A stretch of 60,414 bases of DNA from Saprospiraceae bacterium (GTDB lineage: Bacteria > Bacteroidota > Bacteroidia > Chitinophagales > Saprospiraceae). The notes under the pieces are model-generated. The model was not told where the DNA came from, searched no databases, and saw only the letters and a list, made by a program, of their open reading frames with translations. Location of the stretch: assembly GCA_030729925.1 (NCBI GenBank), contig JANQWK010000011.1:1-60414 (forward strand), given 5' to 3'. Within the stretch, counting starts at the first letter, position 1. Each line of letters starts with the position of its first letter. The translations under genes were made by a program, and so were the position numbers. Positions 33,869 to 43,695 of the stretch are shown here, one piece after another.

Positions 33869-33909
33869 TTCAATTTATTCAAGGGATTAATATTTGCAAA
33901 TAATTAATT

Positions 33910-34275
33910 ATGATACAGCAAGAATCTAGGCTAAAAGTCGCTGATAACAGCGGTGCCAAAGAGGTACTCTGCATAAGAGTGCTCGGAGGTTCCAAGAGGA
34001 GATACGCAAGTATCGGTGATACTATAGTCGTTTCTGTGAAGGATGCTTCACCGGGGGGGATCAAGAAGGGATCCGTTTCCAAGGCCGTGGTGGTTCGCAC
34101 CAGGAAGGAAGTTCGCCGGAAGGATGGGTCATATATCAGATTCGACGACAACGCAGTTGTGTTGTTGAACGCCCAGGGTGAACCACGGGGTACGCGTATT
34201 TTTGGGCCTGTTGCCAGGGAGCTCAGAGAGAAGGATTTCATGAGGATTGTTTCATTGGCTCCGGAGGTATTGTAA
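33910..34275 (+). CDS. rplN: 50S ribosomal protein L14
   Basis: This is a 121-residue L14 ([55 protein letters not shown]). It lies at the 50S interface that forms bridge B8 and binds the silencing factor RsfS. The length is normal for the family. It starts 41 bp after rpsQ and 29 bp before rplX. Confidence 0.98.
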   Translation: MIQQESRLKVADNSGAKEVLCIRVLGGSKRRYASIGDTIVVSVKDASPGGIKKGSVSKAVVVRTRKEVRRKDGSYIRFDDNAVVLLNAQGEPRGTRIFGPVARELREKDFMRIVSLAPEVL

Positions 34276-34304
34276 TCCGGTAACCAGGTAAAATATATTG
34301 CAAA

Positions 34305-34667
34305 ATGGCTTACAAGAAGAAATTAAATACCCAAGATCGCCATCTTCCTAAGATGCACGTCAAAAAGGGAGACAAGGTGGTTGTCGTTGCGGGTTCATAT
34401 AAAGATAGGTCTAAGGTGCGTGAAGTATTGGAAGTGATTCCTGCTAAAAACCGCGTTGTTGTGGATGGTGTGGCTATCATGAAGCGCCATACAAAGCCTA
34501 CACAGGATAATCCTGGTGGGATCATCGAATCTCCGGCGCCTATCCATGTGTCAAACGTGATGTTGGTGGATCCTAAAACGGGTGTACCTACGCGTATCGG
34601 ACGCAAAAAGGACGCGAATGGCAAGAGTGTGCGTTTTTCTAAAAAATCAGGCGAAATCATTCAGTGA
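34305..34667 (+). CDS. rplX: 50S ribosomal protein L24
   Basis: This is a 120-residue L24 with the KOW motif ([20 protein letters not shown]) and [20 protein letters not shown]. It is an assembly initiator of the 50S subunit. Its TGA overlaps the rplE ATG (TGATG), which indicates translational coupling. Confidence 0.98.
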   Translation: MAYKKKLNTQDRHLPKMHVKKGDKVVVVAGSYKDRSKVREVLEVIPAKNRVVVDGVAIMKRHTKPTQDNPGGIIESPAPIHVSNVMLVDPKTGVPTRIGRKKDANGKSVRFSKKSGEIIQ

Positions 34668-35230
34668 TGACTTATACACCCAGACTTAAGAAGAAATATA
34701 GGGAAGAGGTAATTCCCGCCCTACAGGAGAAGTTCCAATACGGTTCTATTATGGAGGTTCCCCGCTTGGTGAAAATCAGTATTAACCAGGGTATTGGAGA
34801 CGCTACTCAGGATAAGAAATTGGTTGATAATGCCATCACCGAACTTACCACTATTGTTGGACAAAAGGTTGTCCCTACACGCGCAAGGACTTCTATCTCC
34901 AACTTCAAGTTGCGGGAAGGTATGACGATCGGCGCCCGGGTGACTTTGAGGGATGTGAATATGTACGATTTTCTCGACCGCTTGATTTCAATCGCGCTTC
35001 CACGGGTAAGGGATTTTCGTGGTATCAATGATAAAAGCTTTGATGGCAGAGGAAATTATTCTTTGGGTATCAAGGAACAAATCATTTTCCCGGAGATTGA
35101 TATTGATAAGATCAACAAGATCACCGGTATGGATATCACTTTTGTAACTACTGCCAAAACCGACGCTGAGGCGCTGGAGCTACTCAAACTATTGGGGCTT
35201 CCGTTCAAGGGTCAAGGGCAGCGTATCTAA
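34667..35230 (+). CDS. rplE: 50S ribosomal protein L5
   Basis: This is a 187-residue L5 that binds 5S rRNA in the central protuberance ([60 protein letters not shown]). The ATG at 34667 shares one base with the rplX stop. A GTG one codon earlier is possible but less likely. Confidence 0.97.
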   Translation: MTYTPRLKKKYREEVIPALQEKFQYGSIMEVPRLVKISINQGIGDATQDKKLVDNAITELTTIVGQKVVPTRARTSISNFKLREGMTIGARVTLRDVNMYDFLDRLISIALPRVRDFRGINDKSFDGRGNYSLGIKEQIIFPEIDIDKINKITGMDITFVTTAKTDAEALELLKLLGLPFKGQGQRI

Positions 35231-35256
35231 TTTCAAAATAGTAAATCCAAACTACA

Positions 35257-35526
35257 ATGGCACGTAAATCAGTTATCGCGCGGGAGACAAAAAGAGAGCG
35301 GTTGGTTAATAAGTATGCGGAGTTGCGCAAACAACTAAAGGAAGAGGGTAAATGGGATGAATTGGATAAACTTCCCAGAAATTCTAATAAGATACGCTTG
35401 CACAATCGTTGTCGCCTGACTGGAAGACCTAAGGGCTACATGCGTCAGTTCGGCCTTTGCCGGGTGAAGTTCCGCGAAATGGCTCTGGATGGTAAAATTC
35501 CAGGGGTAACCAAGGCAAGTTGGTAA
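35257..35526 (+). CDS. rpsN: 30S ribosomal protein S14, zinc-independent form
   Basis: This is an 89-residue S14 of the long class ([58 protein letters not shown]). It lacks the paired CxxC zinc knuckles of short S14 proteins, so it does not need zinc to fold. Confidence 0.97.
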   Translation: MARKSVIARETKRERLVNKYAELRKQLKEEGKWDELDKLPRNSNKIRLHNRCRLTGRPKGYMRQFGLCRVKFREMALDGKIPGVTKASW

Positions 35527-35574
35527 TTTATAATTAATTGTGCTTTCAGCAGTATTTAATCAAAAGCAGGCAAA

Positions 35575-35985
35575 ATGGCGGTTACAGATCCAATTGCAGA
35601 TTATCTAACGAGAATACGAAATGCCCAGCAGGCTGGCAAGCGTGTGGTTGATATTCCGGCTTCAAATTTGAAGAAAAATATTACCAAGATTCTCTACGAT
35701 CAAGGATATATCCTAAAATATAAGTTTGAAGATGAGATGGGTAAAGGTACTCAGGGTACTATACGCATCGCACTGAAATATGATCCGGCTACTCGTAAGC
35801 CAATTATTCGTGAGCTTGGAAGAATATCAACTCCAGGTTTGCGTAAGTTTTCGAAGTCAACCGATATTCCCCGTATTATCAACGGTTTGGGTATTTGTAT
35901 TGTGTCCACTTCGCGAGGAGTGATGACTGATAAAGAGGCTCGGGAGCTGAATGTGGGTGGTGAGTTGCTATGTTATGTTTATTAA
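35575..35985 (+). CDS. rpsH: 30S ribosomal protein S8
   Basis: This is a 136-residue S8 (DPIADYLTRIRNAQQAGKRV, SNLKKNITKILYDQGYI, STSRGVMTDKEARELNVGGE). It binds the central domain of 16S rRNA, and in E. coli it represses the spc operon by binding mRNA near rplE. No similar mRNA site was identified here. Confidence 0.98.
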   Translation: MAVTDPIADYLTRIRNAQQAGKRVVDIPASNLKKNITKILYDQGYILKYKFEDEMGKGTQGTIRIALKYDPATRKPIIRELGRISTPGLRKFSKSTDIPRIINGLGICIVSTSRGVMTDKEARELNVGGELLCYVY

Positions 35986-36003
35986 TCGAAAAATTTAGTT
36001 AAG

Positions 36004-36558
36004 ATGTCACGGATAGGAAAAGCACCGATTCAGATACCCAAAGGCGTAGAGATTTCTGTTAGCAAGGGTAATCTGGTTTCTGTAAAGGGGCCTAAGGGTT
36101 CTTTGGATCAGCAGGTGGATCAGGATTTGTCTTTGGAGATCGAGGATGGTGTCCTTACGCTTAAACGACCAACTGATCAGAAGCGGCATAAGGCTATGCA
36201 CGGTTTGTACCGCGCATTAGTGGCTAATATGGTACAAGGGGTTTCTGTGGGTTTTGTGAAGGAGATGGAGTTGATAGGGGTAGGTTACAGGGCTTCAAAT
36301 GTGGGTCAATTGCTTGAGTTGATCGTTGGATACTCTCACCCAATTATGTTTGCGGTTCCTGCGGAGGTTAAATTAGAGACGATCAACGAGAAGGGTAAGC
36401 CTCCAATGGTTCGTTTGCAAAGCCACGATAAGCAGTTGCTGGGTCAGGTCGCAGCAAAAATCCGTTCCTTCCGTAAACCAGAGCCTTACAAAGGTAAAGG
36501 TATTAAGTTCGCAGGCGAGGAACTCCGTCGTAAGGCAGGTAAAAGTTCTAAAAAATAG
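36004..36558 (+). CDS. rplF: 50S ribosomal protein L6
   Basis: This is a 184-residue L6 (MSRIGKAPIQIPKGVEISVS, ELIGVGYRASNVGQLLEL, then SFRKPEPYKGKGIKFAGEEL). It has two alpha/beta repeats and lies near the factor-binding site of the 50S subunit. It sits 18 bp after rpsH, in the usual spc order. Confidence 0.98.
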   Translation: MSRIGKAPIQIPKGVEISVSKGNLVSVKGPKGSLDQQVDQDLSLEIEDGVLTLKRPTDQKRHKAMHGLYRALVANMVQGVSVGFVKEMELIGVGYRASNVGQLLELIVGYSHPIMFAVPAEVKLETINEKGKPPMVRLQSHDKQLLGQVAAKIRSFRKPEPYKGKGIKFAGEELRRKAGKSSKK

Positions 36559-36647
36559 TTTATCATTGCGTTTAATTTGTTCACACGGCGTCTTGGGTTT
36601 GCTTTGTATCGGTTACAGGTCTTTCACTAAGGCGAAATTGGTTTAGC

Positions 36648-36998
36648 ATGAAACTGAAAAAAGAGGAAAAGAGAAGGCGGATTCAATACCGGATCAGAAA
36701 GAAGGTTTCTGGTACTGCAGCTAGTCCCCGCCTTTCTGTGTTCAGAAGCAATAAGTATATTTATTGCCAACTGATCAATGATGAGAATGGTCATACACTT
36801 TGTGCTGCTTCTTCTCGTGAAGCGGGCGTGGCTCAAGGTACAAAGAGCGAGATTGCCGCTTCTGTTGGCAAATTGATTGCCCAGCGTGCACTAGACATGA
36901 ATGTTTCATCAGTTGTGTTCGATAGATCGGGATACTTGTACCACGGAAGGGTTAAGGCTCTTGCTGATGGCGCAAGAGAGGCCGGCCTTAAATTTTAA
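36648..36998 (+). CDS. rplR: 50S ribosomal protein L18
   Basis: This is a 116-residue L18 that binds 5S rRNA ([60 protein letters not shown]). An unusually long 89-bp gap precedes it. I see no hairpin or promoter consensus in that gap beyond AT-rich sequence. It lies 18 bp before rpsE. Confidence 0.98.
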   Translation: MKLKKEEKRRRIQYRIRKKVSGTAASPRLSVFRSNKYIYCQLINDENGHTLCAASSREAGVAQGTKSEIAASVGKLIAQRALDMNVSSVVFDRSGYLYHGRVKALADGAREAGLKF

Positions 36999-37016
36999 TT
37001 TCAAAAGATTAGTCTA

Positions 37017-37535
37017 ATGGCAAAAAATAATGCTAGCCGGGTTAAGCCTGCTGAGACGGAGTTGAAGGAAAAAATGGTTGCTCTTAACAGGGTGGCTAAG
37101 GTTACCAAAGGGGGTCGTACTTTCAGCTTCGCTGCTATTGTGGTGGTGGGAGACGGCAACGGTACCGTTGGTCATGGTTTGGGTAAAGCCCGCGATGTGT
37201 CAGAGTCTATTGCGAAAGCTGTGGATGATGCAAAGAAAAACCTGGTTAAGGTTCCGATTTACAAAGGTACTATTCCTCACGAGCAGCACGGTAAGTTTGG
37301 TGCGGGTAAGGTGTTGATCAAGCCGGCAGCAGATGGTACCGGGGTAATTGCCGGTGGTGCTATGCGCGCTGTTCTCGAGATTGCCGGAGTACATAACGTA
37401 TTGGCGAAGTCTATGGGTTCTTCTAACCCACATAACGTGGTGAAGGCGACAATAGATGCACTGGAAAAATTAAGGGATCCTAAGGATGTTGCCGTTCAAC
37501 GCAATATTTCTATGGATAAATTGTTCAACGGATAA
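37017..37535 (+). CDS. rpsE: 30S ribosomal protein S5
   Basis: This is a 172-residue S5 ([60 protein letters not shown]). It is a proofreading and ambiguity protein at the mRNA entry. It is of normal length, 13 bp upstream of rpmD. Confidence 0.98.
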   Translation: MAKNNASRVKPAETELKEKMVALNRVAKVTKGGRTFSFAAIVVVGDGNGTVGHGLGKARDVSESIAKAVDDAKKNLVKVPIYKGTIPHEQHGKFGAGKVLIKPAADGTGVIAGGAMRAVLEIAGVHNVLAKSMGSSNPHNVVKATIDALEKLRDPKDVAVQRNISMDKLFNG

Positions 37536-37548
37536 AACAGAAGATGCC

Positions 37549-37731
37549 ATGACTAAGGTCAAGATCAAACAAGTTAAGAGTGTTATTGATCGCTCAAAGC
37601 GTCAGAAGGATACCGTTCGTGCTTTGGGTTTGAAAAAGATTAATCAAGAGGTCGTACATGTGGCTACTCCCCAGATTATGGGCATGGTGGATAAGGTAAG
37701 GCACCTGGTTACTGTTGAAGAAGTAAAATAA
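37549..37731 (+). CDS. rpmD: 50S ribosomal protein L30
   Basis: This is a 60-residue L30 from ATG 37549 ([40 protein letters not shown]). A longer in-frame reading that starts inside rpsE is not credible. The order rpsE-rpmD-rplO is canonical. Confidence 0.96.
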   Translation: MTKVKIKQVKSVIDRSKRQKDTVRALGLKKINQEVVHVATPQIMGMVDKVRHLVTVEEVK

Positions 37732-37760
37732 TTCCAATCAGGAATATAAAAGAGAATAAA

Positions 37761-38207
37761 ATGGAATTGCATAATTTATCACCGGCTGCAGGGTCGGTCA
37801 AGTCGCGAAAAAGGATTGCAAGAGGGGTTGGTTCAGGTAAAGGTGGTACCTCTACGCGCGGTCATAAGGGTGCTAAGGCACGTGCGGGTAATAAACTGAA
37901 GCGTGCGTTCGAAGGTGGACAGATGCCCCTTCAAATGCGTTTGCCCAAGCGTGGATTCAAAAACCCAAATAGAAAGGTCTATGTTCCGATTAACTTGGAG
38001 CGCCTACAGTTCGTTGCAGATAAGTACGCACTTACTGTGATTGATCAGGCGGTTCTTGTTGAAAAGGGAGTCGTGAGTAAAAATGATTTGATTAAGGTTC
38101 TCGGCGTAGGGGAGTTGACTGCAGCGCTTACGATTACTGCACACAAGTGTTCCGAGACAGCGAAAGAGAAGATCGAGGGTGCAGGTGGAACAATTAACCT
38201 TGTATAA
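37761..38207 (+). CDS. rplO: 50S ribosomal protein L15
   Basis: This is a 148-residue L15 (MELHNLSPAAGSVKSRKRIA, GVGSGKGGTSTRGHKGAKAR, FEGGQMPLQMRLPKRGFKN). It has a long basic, Gly-rich N-terminal half that threads through 23S rRNA and a globular C-terminal half. It lies 9 bp before secY, so expression is tightly linked to the translocon gene. Confidence 0.98.
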   Translation: MELHNLSPAAGSVKSRKRIARGVGSGKGGTSTRGHKGAKARAGNKLKRAFEGGQMPLQMRLPKRGFKNPNRKVYVPINLERLQFVADKYALTVIDQAVLVEKGVVSKNDLIKVLGVGELTAALTITAHKCSETAKEKIEGAGGTINLV

Positions 38208-38216
38208 TTTATTCCG

Positions 38217-39587
38217 ATGAAAAAGTTGATTACAACGATTCAAAATATCTGGAAGATAAAGGAACTGCGCAACAGACTGCTGTTTACGTTTGCTTTGTTG
38301 TTCGTTTATCGGCTGGGTTCTTTTGTGGTGCTTCCAGGGGTTAATCCGGCTGTGCTGGATAATGCCAACCAGGATGCAGGCGGGGCGACAGACCTTTTGG
38401 GGTTGATCAATATTTTTACCGGAGGTGCATTCAGTAATGCTTCCATTTTTGCCCTGGGTATTATGCCCTATATTACGGCTTCGATCATCATCCAGTTGCT
38501 GGGTTTTGCAGTTCCGTATTTCCAACGTTTGCAGCAGAAGGAGGGTGAGTCCGGTAGAAAGAAGCTGAACCAGATTACTCGTTTGTTGACGGTTGCAATT
38601 ACCTTGGTGCAGGCTGGCGGGTATTTGACGTATATCAATTCGCAAAATGCAATTGATCCTTCCGTTCCAGCTGGACTGTTTTTTATAGCAAATACAATTG
38701 TCCTTTCGTCAGGTACTGTTTTTGCGATGTGGCTGGGAGAGAAGATTACGGATAAAGGGATCGGTAATGGTGTTTCATTGTTGATTACTATTGGTATTAT
38801 CGCTACGCTACCACAAGCGCTGGTGTTCGAATTCACGGCTCAATTGGATAATAACGGTCTGATTTTGTTTGTATTCGAGATGGCTATTTTGTTCTTGATC
38901 GTGATGGCAACGGTGCTGATCGTTCAGGGTGTGCGTAAAATTCCAATTCAGTTTGCTAAACGCATGGTGGGTCGGGGCAATGCAACTATGCCTGCTTCCG
39001 GTATCCGCGACTATATTCCGTTGAAAGTGAATGCCGCAGGGGTGATGCCAATCATTTTTGCGCAAGCGCTGATGTTTTTGCCTGCTACGGTGGTACAGTT
39101 TGTGTCAGGTGATGCAACTTTAGCAGCGAGCGGGGTGATGCAACAGCTGCTCAATCCTTTCTCTCTTACGTCGAGTATGTTGTCTTTCTTGCTGGTAGTG
39201 GTGTTTACTTATGTCTATACGGCTTTGATTGTAAATCCACAAAACTATGCAGAGTACTTGAAGCGCCAGAATGCTTTTATTCCAGGTATCAAACCAGGTA
39301 AGCCTACTGCTGATTTTATTGATGCAGTGACTTCCCGAATTACGCTTCCTGGTTCTGTATTCCTCGGTATTATTGCTATTCTTCCCGCTTTTGGGGTTGC
39401 ATTGGGTGTCAACCAGTCGCTGGCTTTGTTCTTCGGCGGTACGTCTATGCTGATCTTGGTGGCAGTAGTGTTGGATACGCTACAACAGATCGAGAGCTAC
39501 CTCTTGATGCGTAAGTATGATGGTTTGGTGAAGTCAGGCCGTATCCAAGGCAGAAGCAGGGTTGAAGGCATAGGAGCAGGAATGTAA
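38217..39587 (+). CDS. secY: Preprotein translocase subunit SecY
   Basis: This is a 456-residue SecY, the channel of the Sec translocon in the inner membrane. It has about ten membrane helices. Family segments are LRNRLLFTFALLFVYRLGSF, MPYITASIIIQLLGFAVPYF and the basic C-terminal loop LKRQNAFIPGIKPGKPTADF. The usual E. coli length is 443. It precedes map, with a hairpin in the ~100-bp gap. Confidence 0.98.
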   Translation: MKKLITTIQNIWKIKELRNRLLFTFALLFVYRLGSFVVLPGVNPAVLDNANQDAGGATDLLGLINIFTGGAFSNASIFALGIMPYITASIIIQLLGFAVPYFQRLQQKEGESGRKKLNQITRLLTVAITLVQAGGYLTYINSQNAIDPSVPAGLFFIANTIVLSSGTVFAMWLGEKITDKGIGNGVSLLITIGIIATLPQALVFEFTAQLDNNGLILFVFEMAILFLIVMATVLIVQGVRKIPIQFAKRMVGRGNATMPASGIRDYIPLKVNAAGVMPIIFAQALMFLPATVVQFVSGDATLAASGVMQQLLNPFSLTSSMLSFLLVVVFTYVYTALIVNPQNYAEYLKRQNAFIPGIKPGKPTADFIDAVTSRITLPGSVFLGIIAILPAFGVALGVNQSLALFFGGTSMLILVAVVLDTLQQIESYLLMRKYDGLVKSGRIQGRSRVEGIGAGM

Positions 39588-39635
39588 TGATGGTGGATAT
39601 GACAGTTTGTTATTTTTAATACAGGTATAAGATGC

Positions 39636-39674
39636 GCGATGAGGAATGATGGTTTATCCGTTGTTCCTCATCGC
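39636..39674 (+). promoter_or_regulatory. 11-bp hairpin between secY and map
   Basis: GCGATGAGGAA (39636-39646) pairs perfectly with TTCCTCATCGC (39664-39674) across a 17-nt loop, ending 13 bases before the map start. No T-run follows. It could be an mRNA processing or stability element, or could modulate map translation. Confidence 0.65.
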
Positions 39675-39687
39675 TGTAACAATAAGC

Positions 39688-40515
39688 ATGATAATTTATA
39701 AAACACCGGAAGAAATTGAGTTGATTCGGAGTAGCTGCCTCCTGGTGTCTAAGGTGCATGAAATGATTGCACAAGAACTTCGTCCGGGATTGAGTGGCAT
39801 GCATATAGACCGAATGGCCGAGACCCTCATCAGGGATCATGGAGCTGTTCCCGGTTTCAAAGGGTACGGCGGGTTTCCCGCTACGCTTTGCGTGTCCGTA
39901 AACGAGCAGGTGGTACACGGTATTCCCAGCGAGAAACAAATTTTTTCCGAAGGGGATGTGGTTTCCGTGGATTGCGGGGCTATTCTAGAGGGCTTTTATG
40001 GCGATGCGGCTTATACGTTTGCGTTGGGTGATATTGCCCCGGAAACGATGGAATTGCTGGAGGTTACCAAAACGGCCCTGTATTTGGGTATCGCAGAGGT
40101 GGTTCCGGGTAACCGAATCGGAGATATAGGGTTTGCAATACAGGATTATGCAGAGCGCCAGCATGGTTTTGGCGTGGTGAGGGATCTTGTTGGTCATGGT
40201 GTAGGACGTTCACTGCACGAAGACCCACAGGTGCCTAATTTCGGCAAACGGGGGCGTGGTGCAAAATTACAGGAAGGCCTGGTTATTGCAATCGAACCTA
40301 TGATTAACCTGGGTAAGAAGGAGGTGTTTACGGGTAAAGATGGTTGGACTATCAGTACCCGCGATAAATTGCCTTCAGCACACTACGAACACACGGTTGC
40401 TTTGAAAGAGGGTAAGGTAGATATTTTGTCTTCTTTTCTTGGAATAGAATTGGCCGTAGAACAGAATAATTGGCTTCAAACCGTGAGGGTGCGGGAGGTG
40501 GAGCAGGCAAAGTAA
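39688..40515 (+). CDS. map: Methionine aminopeptidase, type I
   Basis: This 275-residue enzyme removes the initiator Met from nascent proteins. The metal-site pattern is visible: VSVDCGAILEGFYGDAAYTF (two Asp), GHGVGRSLHEDP (His), IAIEPMI (Glu), and the final Glu in SAHYEHTVALKEG. ATG 39688 (MIIYKTPEEIELIRSSC) is preferred; an in-frame ATG at 39646 lies within the upstream hairpin and gives a hydrophobic extension unlike the family. A ~20-residue C-terminal tail exceeds the usual ~250-265 length. Confidence 0.96.
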   Translation: MIIYKTPEEIELIRSSCLLVSKVHEMIAQELRPGLSGMHIDRMAETLIRDHGAVPGFKGYGGFPATLCVSVNEQVVHGIPSEKQIFSEGDVVSVDCGAILEGFYGDAAYTFALGDIAPETMELLEVTKTALYLGIAEVVPGNRIGDIGFAIQDYAERQHGFGVVRDLVGHGVGRSLHEDPQVPNFGKRGRGAKLQEGLVIAIEPMINLGKKEVFTGKDGWTISTRDKLPSAHYEHTVALKEGKVDILSSFLGIELAVEQNNWLQTVRVREVEQAK

Positions 40516-40579
40516 CCCTAATTTAGAACCCGATTTGGGTTTTTTTGACAAAAAATCGGTAATAAATTGTTTTAATTGT

Positions 40580-40587
40580 TATCTTTG
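40580..40587 (+). promoter_or_regulatory. Candidate -7 promoter element before infA
   Basis: TATCTTTG, followed by CA, fits TAnnTTTG and lies ~20 bp before the infA ATG in a 90-bp gap. No -33 TTTG has suitable spacing, so this is tentative. Confidence 0.4.
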
Positions 40588-40605
40588 CACTCCGAAAATT
40601 AGTAT

Positions 40606-40824
40606 ATGTCGAAGAAGAATTTGATCAAGCAGGATGGTATTGTTGTTGAATCGCTCTCAAATGCGATGTTCAAAGTCCGCTTGGAGAACGGGCATGAGAT
40701 CAATGCTACTATTTCGGGCAAAATGCGTATGAATTATATTAGGATTTTACCAGGGGATAAAGTCTCTGTAGAGATGTCTCCTTATGATCTGACAAAAGGC
40801 CGTATAACTTACAGGTACAAATAA
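40606..40824 (+). CDS. infA: Translation initiation factor IF-1
   Basis: This is a 72-residue OB-fold protein ([60 protein letters not shown]). It blocks the A site during initiation. It has the exact usual length and lies 29 bp before rpmJ. Confidence 0.98.
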   Translation: MSKKNLIKQDGIVVESLSNAMFKVRLENGHEINATISGKMRMNYIRILPGDKVSVEMSPYDLTKGRITYRYK

Positions 40825-40853
40825 TTGTTTTACATTTACTAAATTCGTTTGCA

Positions 40854-40970
40854 ATGAAAGTTAGACCATCGGTGAAGAAGCGTTCAGTAGACTGCAAGAT
40901 TGTTCGCAGGAAGGGGAAGGTGTATATCATCAATAAGAAAAATCCAAAACTTAAGCAGCGTCAGGGGTAA
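40854..40970 (+). CDS. rpmJ: 50S ribosomal protein L36, zinc-free form
   Basis: This is a 38-codon gene beginning [20 protein letters not shown] and ending [11 protein letters not shown]. Of the four zinc ligands of the C+ form (C11, C14, C27, H33) only C14 remains (S11, N27, L33), so this is the zinc-independent type. The canonical position between infA and rpsM confirms it. Confidence 0.96.
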   Translation: MKVRPSVKKRSVDCKIVRRKGKVYIINKKNPKLKQRQG

Positions 40971-41034
40971 TCCTGCCGGATAGGGTTTTAGCATACTTAA
41001 GCGTTTAAAAAAAAATATTTTCAAATTCTTTTTT

Positions 41035-41412
41035 ATGGCACGTATTGTAGGTGTTGATTTACCAAGGAACAAAAGAGGTGCAATTAGTTTGACCTATATC
41101 TATGGTATTGGGAGATCCCGGGCAGTTGAGATTTTGTCCAGAGCCGGTATAGATGAAAATATCAAGGTGGAGGACTGGTCAGACGACAATGTTCGTGAGA
41201 TTACCAGTATCATTACCAACGAATATAAGGTCGAGGGGGAGCTTAGATCCGAGGTGCAGATGAATATCAAGCGCTTGATGGATATCGCGTGCTACAGGGG
41301 TTTGAGGCATCGTAAAGGACTTCCTTTGCGTGGTCAACGGACGCAGACCAATGCGCGTACGCGTAAAGGTAAGCGTAAGACTGTTGCCAACAAGAAAAAA
41401 GTAACCAAGTAA
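41035..41412 (+). CDS. rpsM: 30S ribosomal protein S13
   Basis: This is a 125-residue S13 ([59 protein letters not shown]). It is in the 30S head, where it contacts tRNA and the 50S subunit. It starts 64 bp after rpmJ in the alpha-operon order rpsM-rpsK-rpsD-rpoA-rplQ. Confidence 0.98.
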   Translation: MARIVGVDLPRNKRGAISLTYIYGIGRSRAVEILSRAGIDENIKVEDWSDDNVREITSIITNEYKVEGELRSEVQMNIKRLMDIACYRGLRHRKGLPLRGQRTQTNARTRKGKRKTVANKKKVTK

Positions 41413-41448
41413 TATTCATTGAACCAGCATTTATAATCGTAGCAGGAA

Positions 41449-41835
41449 ATGGCAAAAGCAAAAAAAGTCAAAAAGCGCAAAGTTAAAGTGGATGTTGAGG
41501 GGACTGCTTACATCCAGGCAAGCTTCAACAATATTATTGTTTCTATATGTAACCGCAAGGGAGATGTGGTATCCTGGTCTTCAGCAGGTAAAGCTGGGTT
41601 CAGAGGCTCAAAGAAAAACACGCCTTATGCAGCTCAGGTTGCGGCTTCTGATGCAGCAAAGGTTGCACATGAGGCTGGTATGCGTGTAGCGGAGGTGTTT
41701 GTGAAAGGTCCTGGAGCAGGACGTGAGGCTGCTATACGCGCAATTGATGTTGCGGGTATCAAGGTGTCAGTTATCAAGGATATTACACCGGTGCCGCACA
41801 ATGGTTGCAGACCGCCTAAGCGTAGAAGGGTTTAA
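41449..41835 (+). CDS. rpsK: 30S ribosomal protein S11
   Basis: This is a 128-residue S11 ([55 protein letters not shown]). The conserved NG near the C terminus, which forms iso-aspartate in some bacteria, is present. It is in the 30S platform, 31 bp upstream of rpsD. Confidence 0.98.
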   Translation: MAKAKKVKKRKVKVDVEGTAYIQASFNNIIVSICNRKGDVVSWSSAGKAGFRGSKKNTPYAAQVAASDAAKVAHEAGMRVAEVFVKGPGAGREAAIRAIDVAGIKVSVIKDITPVPHNGCRPPKRRRV

Positions 41836-41866
41836 TCTTTTTTTTTGAAAAATTTCTGATTTAATT

Positions 41867-42481
41867 ATGGCAAGATATACTGGGCCCAGGACAAAAAAAT
41901 CCCGATCGTTCGGAGAATCTATTTTTGGTTTTGATAAGGCGTTTGAAAAGCGTAAGTATCCTCCCGGCCAGCATGGCAATTCCAGAAAGCGCAAGCAGCG
42001 TTCAGATTATGCGCTGCAGTTGACCGAAAAGCAAAAGGCTAAATATACTTATGGGGTTTTGGAGCGTCAGTTCCGCAAGTTGTTCGATCAAGCCAGCCGA
42101 TCTAAAGGTGTTACCGGTGAGGTGCTGTTGCAGTTACTCGAGGCTCGTTTGGACAATACCGTTTACCGTTTGGGTTTGTCTCCTTCAAGGCCTGGTGCGC
42201 GCCAGCTGGTGTCACACAAGCACATTACTGTAAATGGGGTTGTTACGAACATACCTTCCTATTTGCTCAAGCCGGGTGATATAGTTGAGGTTCGCGGTAA
42301 GTCTCGCAGCCTTGAGGTGATTTCAAATTCTCTTGGTAGTGGTAAAGGTGAGGTGCGTAAATATGCCTGGTTGGAGTTCAATCCGGATAAAGTGCAGGGT
42401 ATTTTCTTAAGTTACCCTCAACGGGATCAGATTCCGGAAAAAATCAACGAACAGCTCATCGTCGAATTGTATTCTAAGTAA
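41867..42481 (+). CDS. rpsD: 30S ribosomal protein S4
   Basis: This is a 204-residue S4 that starts 30S assembly ([40 protein letters not shown], an S4 RNA-binding domain with [19 protein letters not shown]). It lacks the N-terminal zinc Cys cluster of C+ S4. In E. coli S4 represses the alpha operon. A hairpin follows before rpoA. Confidence 0.97.
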   Translation: MARYTGPRTKKSRSFGESIFGFDKAFEKRKYPPGQHGNSRKRKQRSDYALQLTEKQKAKYTYGVLERQFRKLFDQASRSKGVTGEVLLQLLEARLDNTVYRLGLSPSRPGARQLVSHKHITVNGVVTNIPSYLLKPGDIVEVRGKSRSLEVISNSLGSGKGEVRKYAWLEFNPDKVQGIFLSYPQRDQIPEKINEQLIVELYSK

Positions 42482-42494
42482 GATAAGATTGTGC

Positions 42495-42520
42495 AGGGTG
42501 CCTGGTTGTCCAGGCTCCCT
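42495..42520 (+). promoter_or_regulatory. Intercistronic hairpin between rpsD and rpoA
   Basis: AGGG-T-GCCTGG, loop TTGT, CCAGGC-T-CCCT gives a 10-bp stem with one T/T mismatch. It sits ~54 bp before the rpoA ATG and has no following T-run, so it is probably not a terminator. It may be an RNA stability or protein-binding element. Confidence 0.6.
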
Positions 42521-42573
42521 ACAGTTGTTTGCAGGGTTCTCTTTCATTTTTCTTCAAAGTATCTATCCAATAT

Positions 42574-43572
42574 ATGAGTATCTTAAATTTCCAGAAGCCA
42601 GATAAAATCGTCATGCAAAAGGCCAATGATTTCGAGGGCCTTTTCGAGTTTAAACCCTTAGAACCAGGTTTTGGCCAGACGATTGGAAATTCGCTTAGGC
42701 GGATACTCGTTTCTTCCCTCGAGGGACATGCTATTTCAGCTGTGCGTATCGCAGGGGTAGAACATGAGTTTGCTACGATTCGCGGGGTGGTGGAAGATGT
42801 GATCGAGATTATCCTGAACCTGAAACAGGTTCGTTTGAAGCAGTTGATTAATGATGATGATATCAATAGCGAAAAGATCTATTTGACCATCAGTGGCAAG
42901 GAGGAGTTCCGTGCAGGGGATATCGAGGAGCATACGAATGTGTTTAAGGTGATGAACCCCGATCAATTGATTTGTACGATGGAGCCTTTTGTTAACCTGG
43001 AGCTGGAGCTCACCGTGACGAAGGGCAGGGGTTATGTTCCCGCAGATGAGAATTTGCCTAAAGATGCTCCTATCGGGGTGATTCCGGTAGATGCGATTTA
43101 TACGCCCATCAAAAATGTGGCTTACCGGGTCGAGAATACGCGGGTAGGACAGCGAACGGATTACGAGAAGCTGAGTATAGAGGTAAAGACCGATGGTACG
43201 ATTCACCCGGAAGAGGCTATTAAAGAGGCTTCCCGGATTTTGATTCAGCACCTGATGTTGATTACCGATGAGAATATTACCTTCGACGACGATTCTGTTC
43301 GCGAAGATAATATCGTGGATGAGCATATCTTGCACATGCGCAAATTGTTGAAGACTTCTTTGGAGGATTTGGATTTGTCTGTGCGTGCTTACAATTGTTT
43401 GAAGGCAGCTAAGATCAATTCTTTGTCGGAATTGGTGCGCTATGATACACACGAATTGCTGAAGTTCCGCAATTTCGGTAAGAAGTCCTTGGTGGAGATC
43501 GAGGAGTTGCTACAGGATAAGGGACTTACTTTCGGGATGGATTTGTCTAAGTACAAATTGGAAGAAGAATAG
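42574..43572 (+). CDS. rpoA: RNA polymerase alpha subunit
   Basis: This is a 332-residue alpha subunit. The N-terminal assembly domain has [20 protein letters not shown] and [20 protein letters not shown]; the C-terminal domain, which contacts UP elements and activators, has [20 protein letters not shown] and [22 protein letters not shown] 42574 ([15 protein letters not shown]) is preferred over an earlier in-frame ATG at 42529. Confidence 0.98.
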   Translation: MSILNFQKPDKIVMQKANDFEGLFEFKPLEPGFGQTIGNSLRRILVSSLEGHAISAVRIAGVEHEFATIRGVVEDVIEIILNLKQVRLKQLINDDDINSEKIYLTISGKEEFRAGDIEEHTNVFKVMNPDQLICTMEPFVNLELELTVTKGRGYVPADENLPKDAPIGVIPVDAIYTPIKNVAYRVENTRVGQRTDYEKLSIEVKTDGTIHPEEAIKEASRILIQHLMLITDENITFDDDSVREDNIVDEHILHMRKLLKTSLEDLDLSVRAYNCLKAAKINSLSELVRYDTHELLKFRNFGKKSLVEIEELLQDKGLTFGMDLSKYKLEEE

Positions 43573-43582
43573 GATTAAGGGC

Positions 43583-43663
43583 TCCGGTGTTCAACCGGAT
43601 ATTCGTTCATGCAATTACCCGGCAGGTAAAGAGATGATGCCCTTTACCTCGTTTATTGCCTGC
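43583..43663 (+). promoter_or_regulatory. Structured rpoA-rplQ gap
   Basis: Two hairpins can be drawn: TCCGGT/ACCGGA (43583-43588 with 43594-43599) and GGTAAAG/CTTTACC (43625-43631 with 43642-43648). The outer GCAGG/CCTGC sequences could extend or compete with the second. No T-run, promoter consensus or ORF was found. Confidence 0.45.
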
Positions 43664-43695
43664 TGCTGGATGTTGCGATGTAATTACTAAATGTT

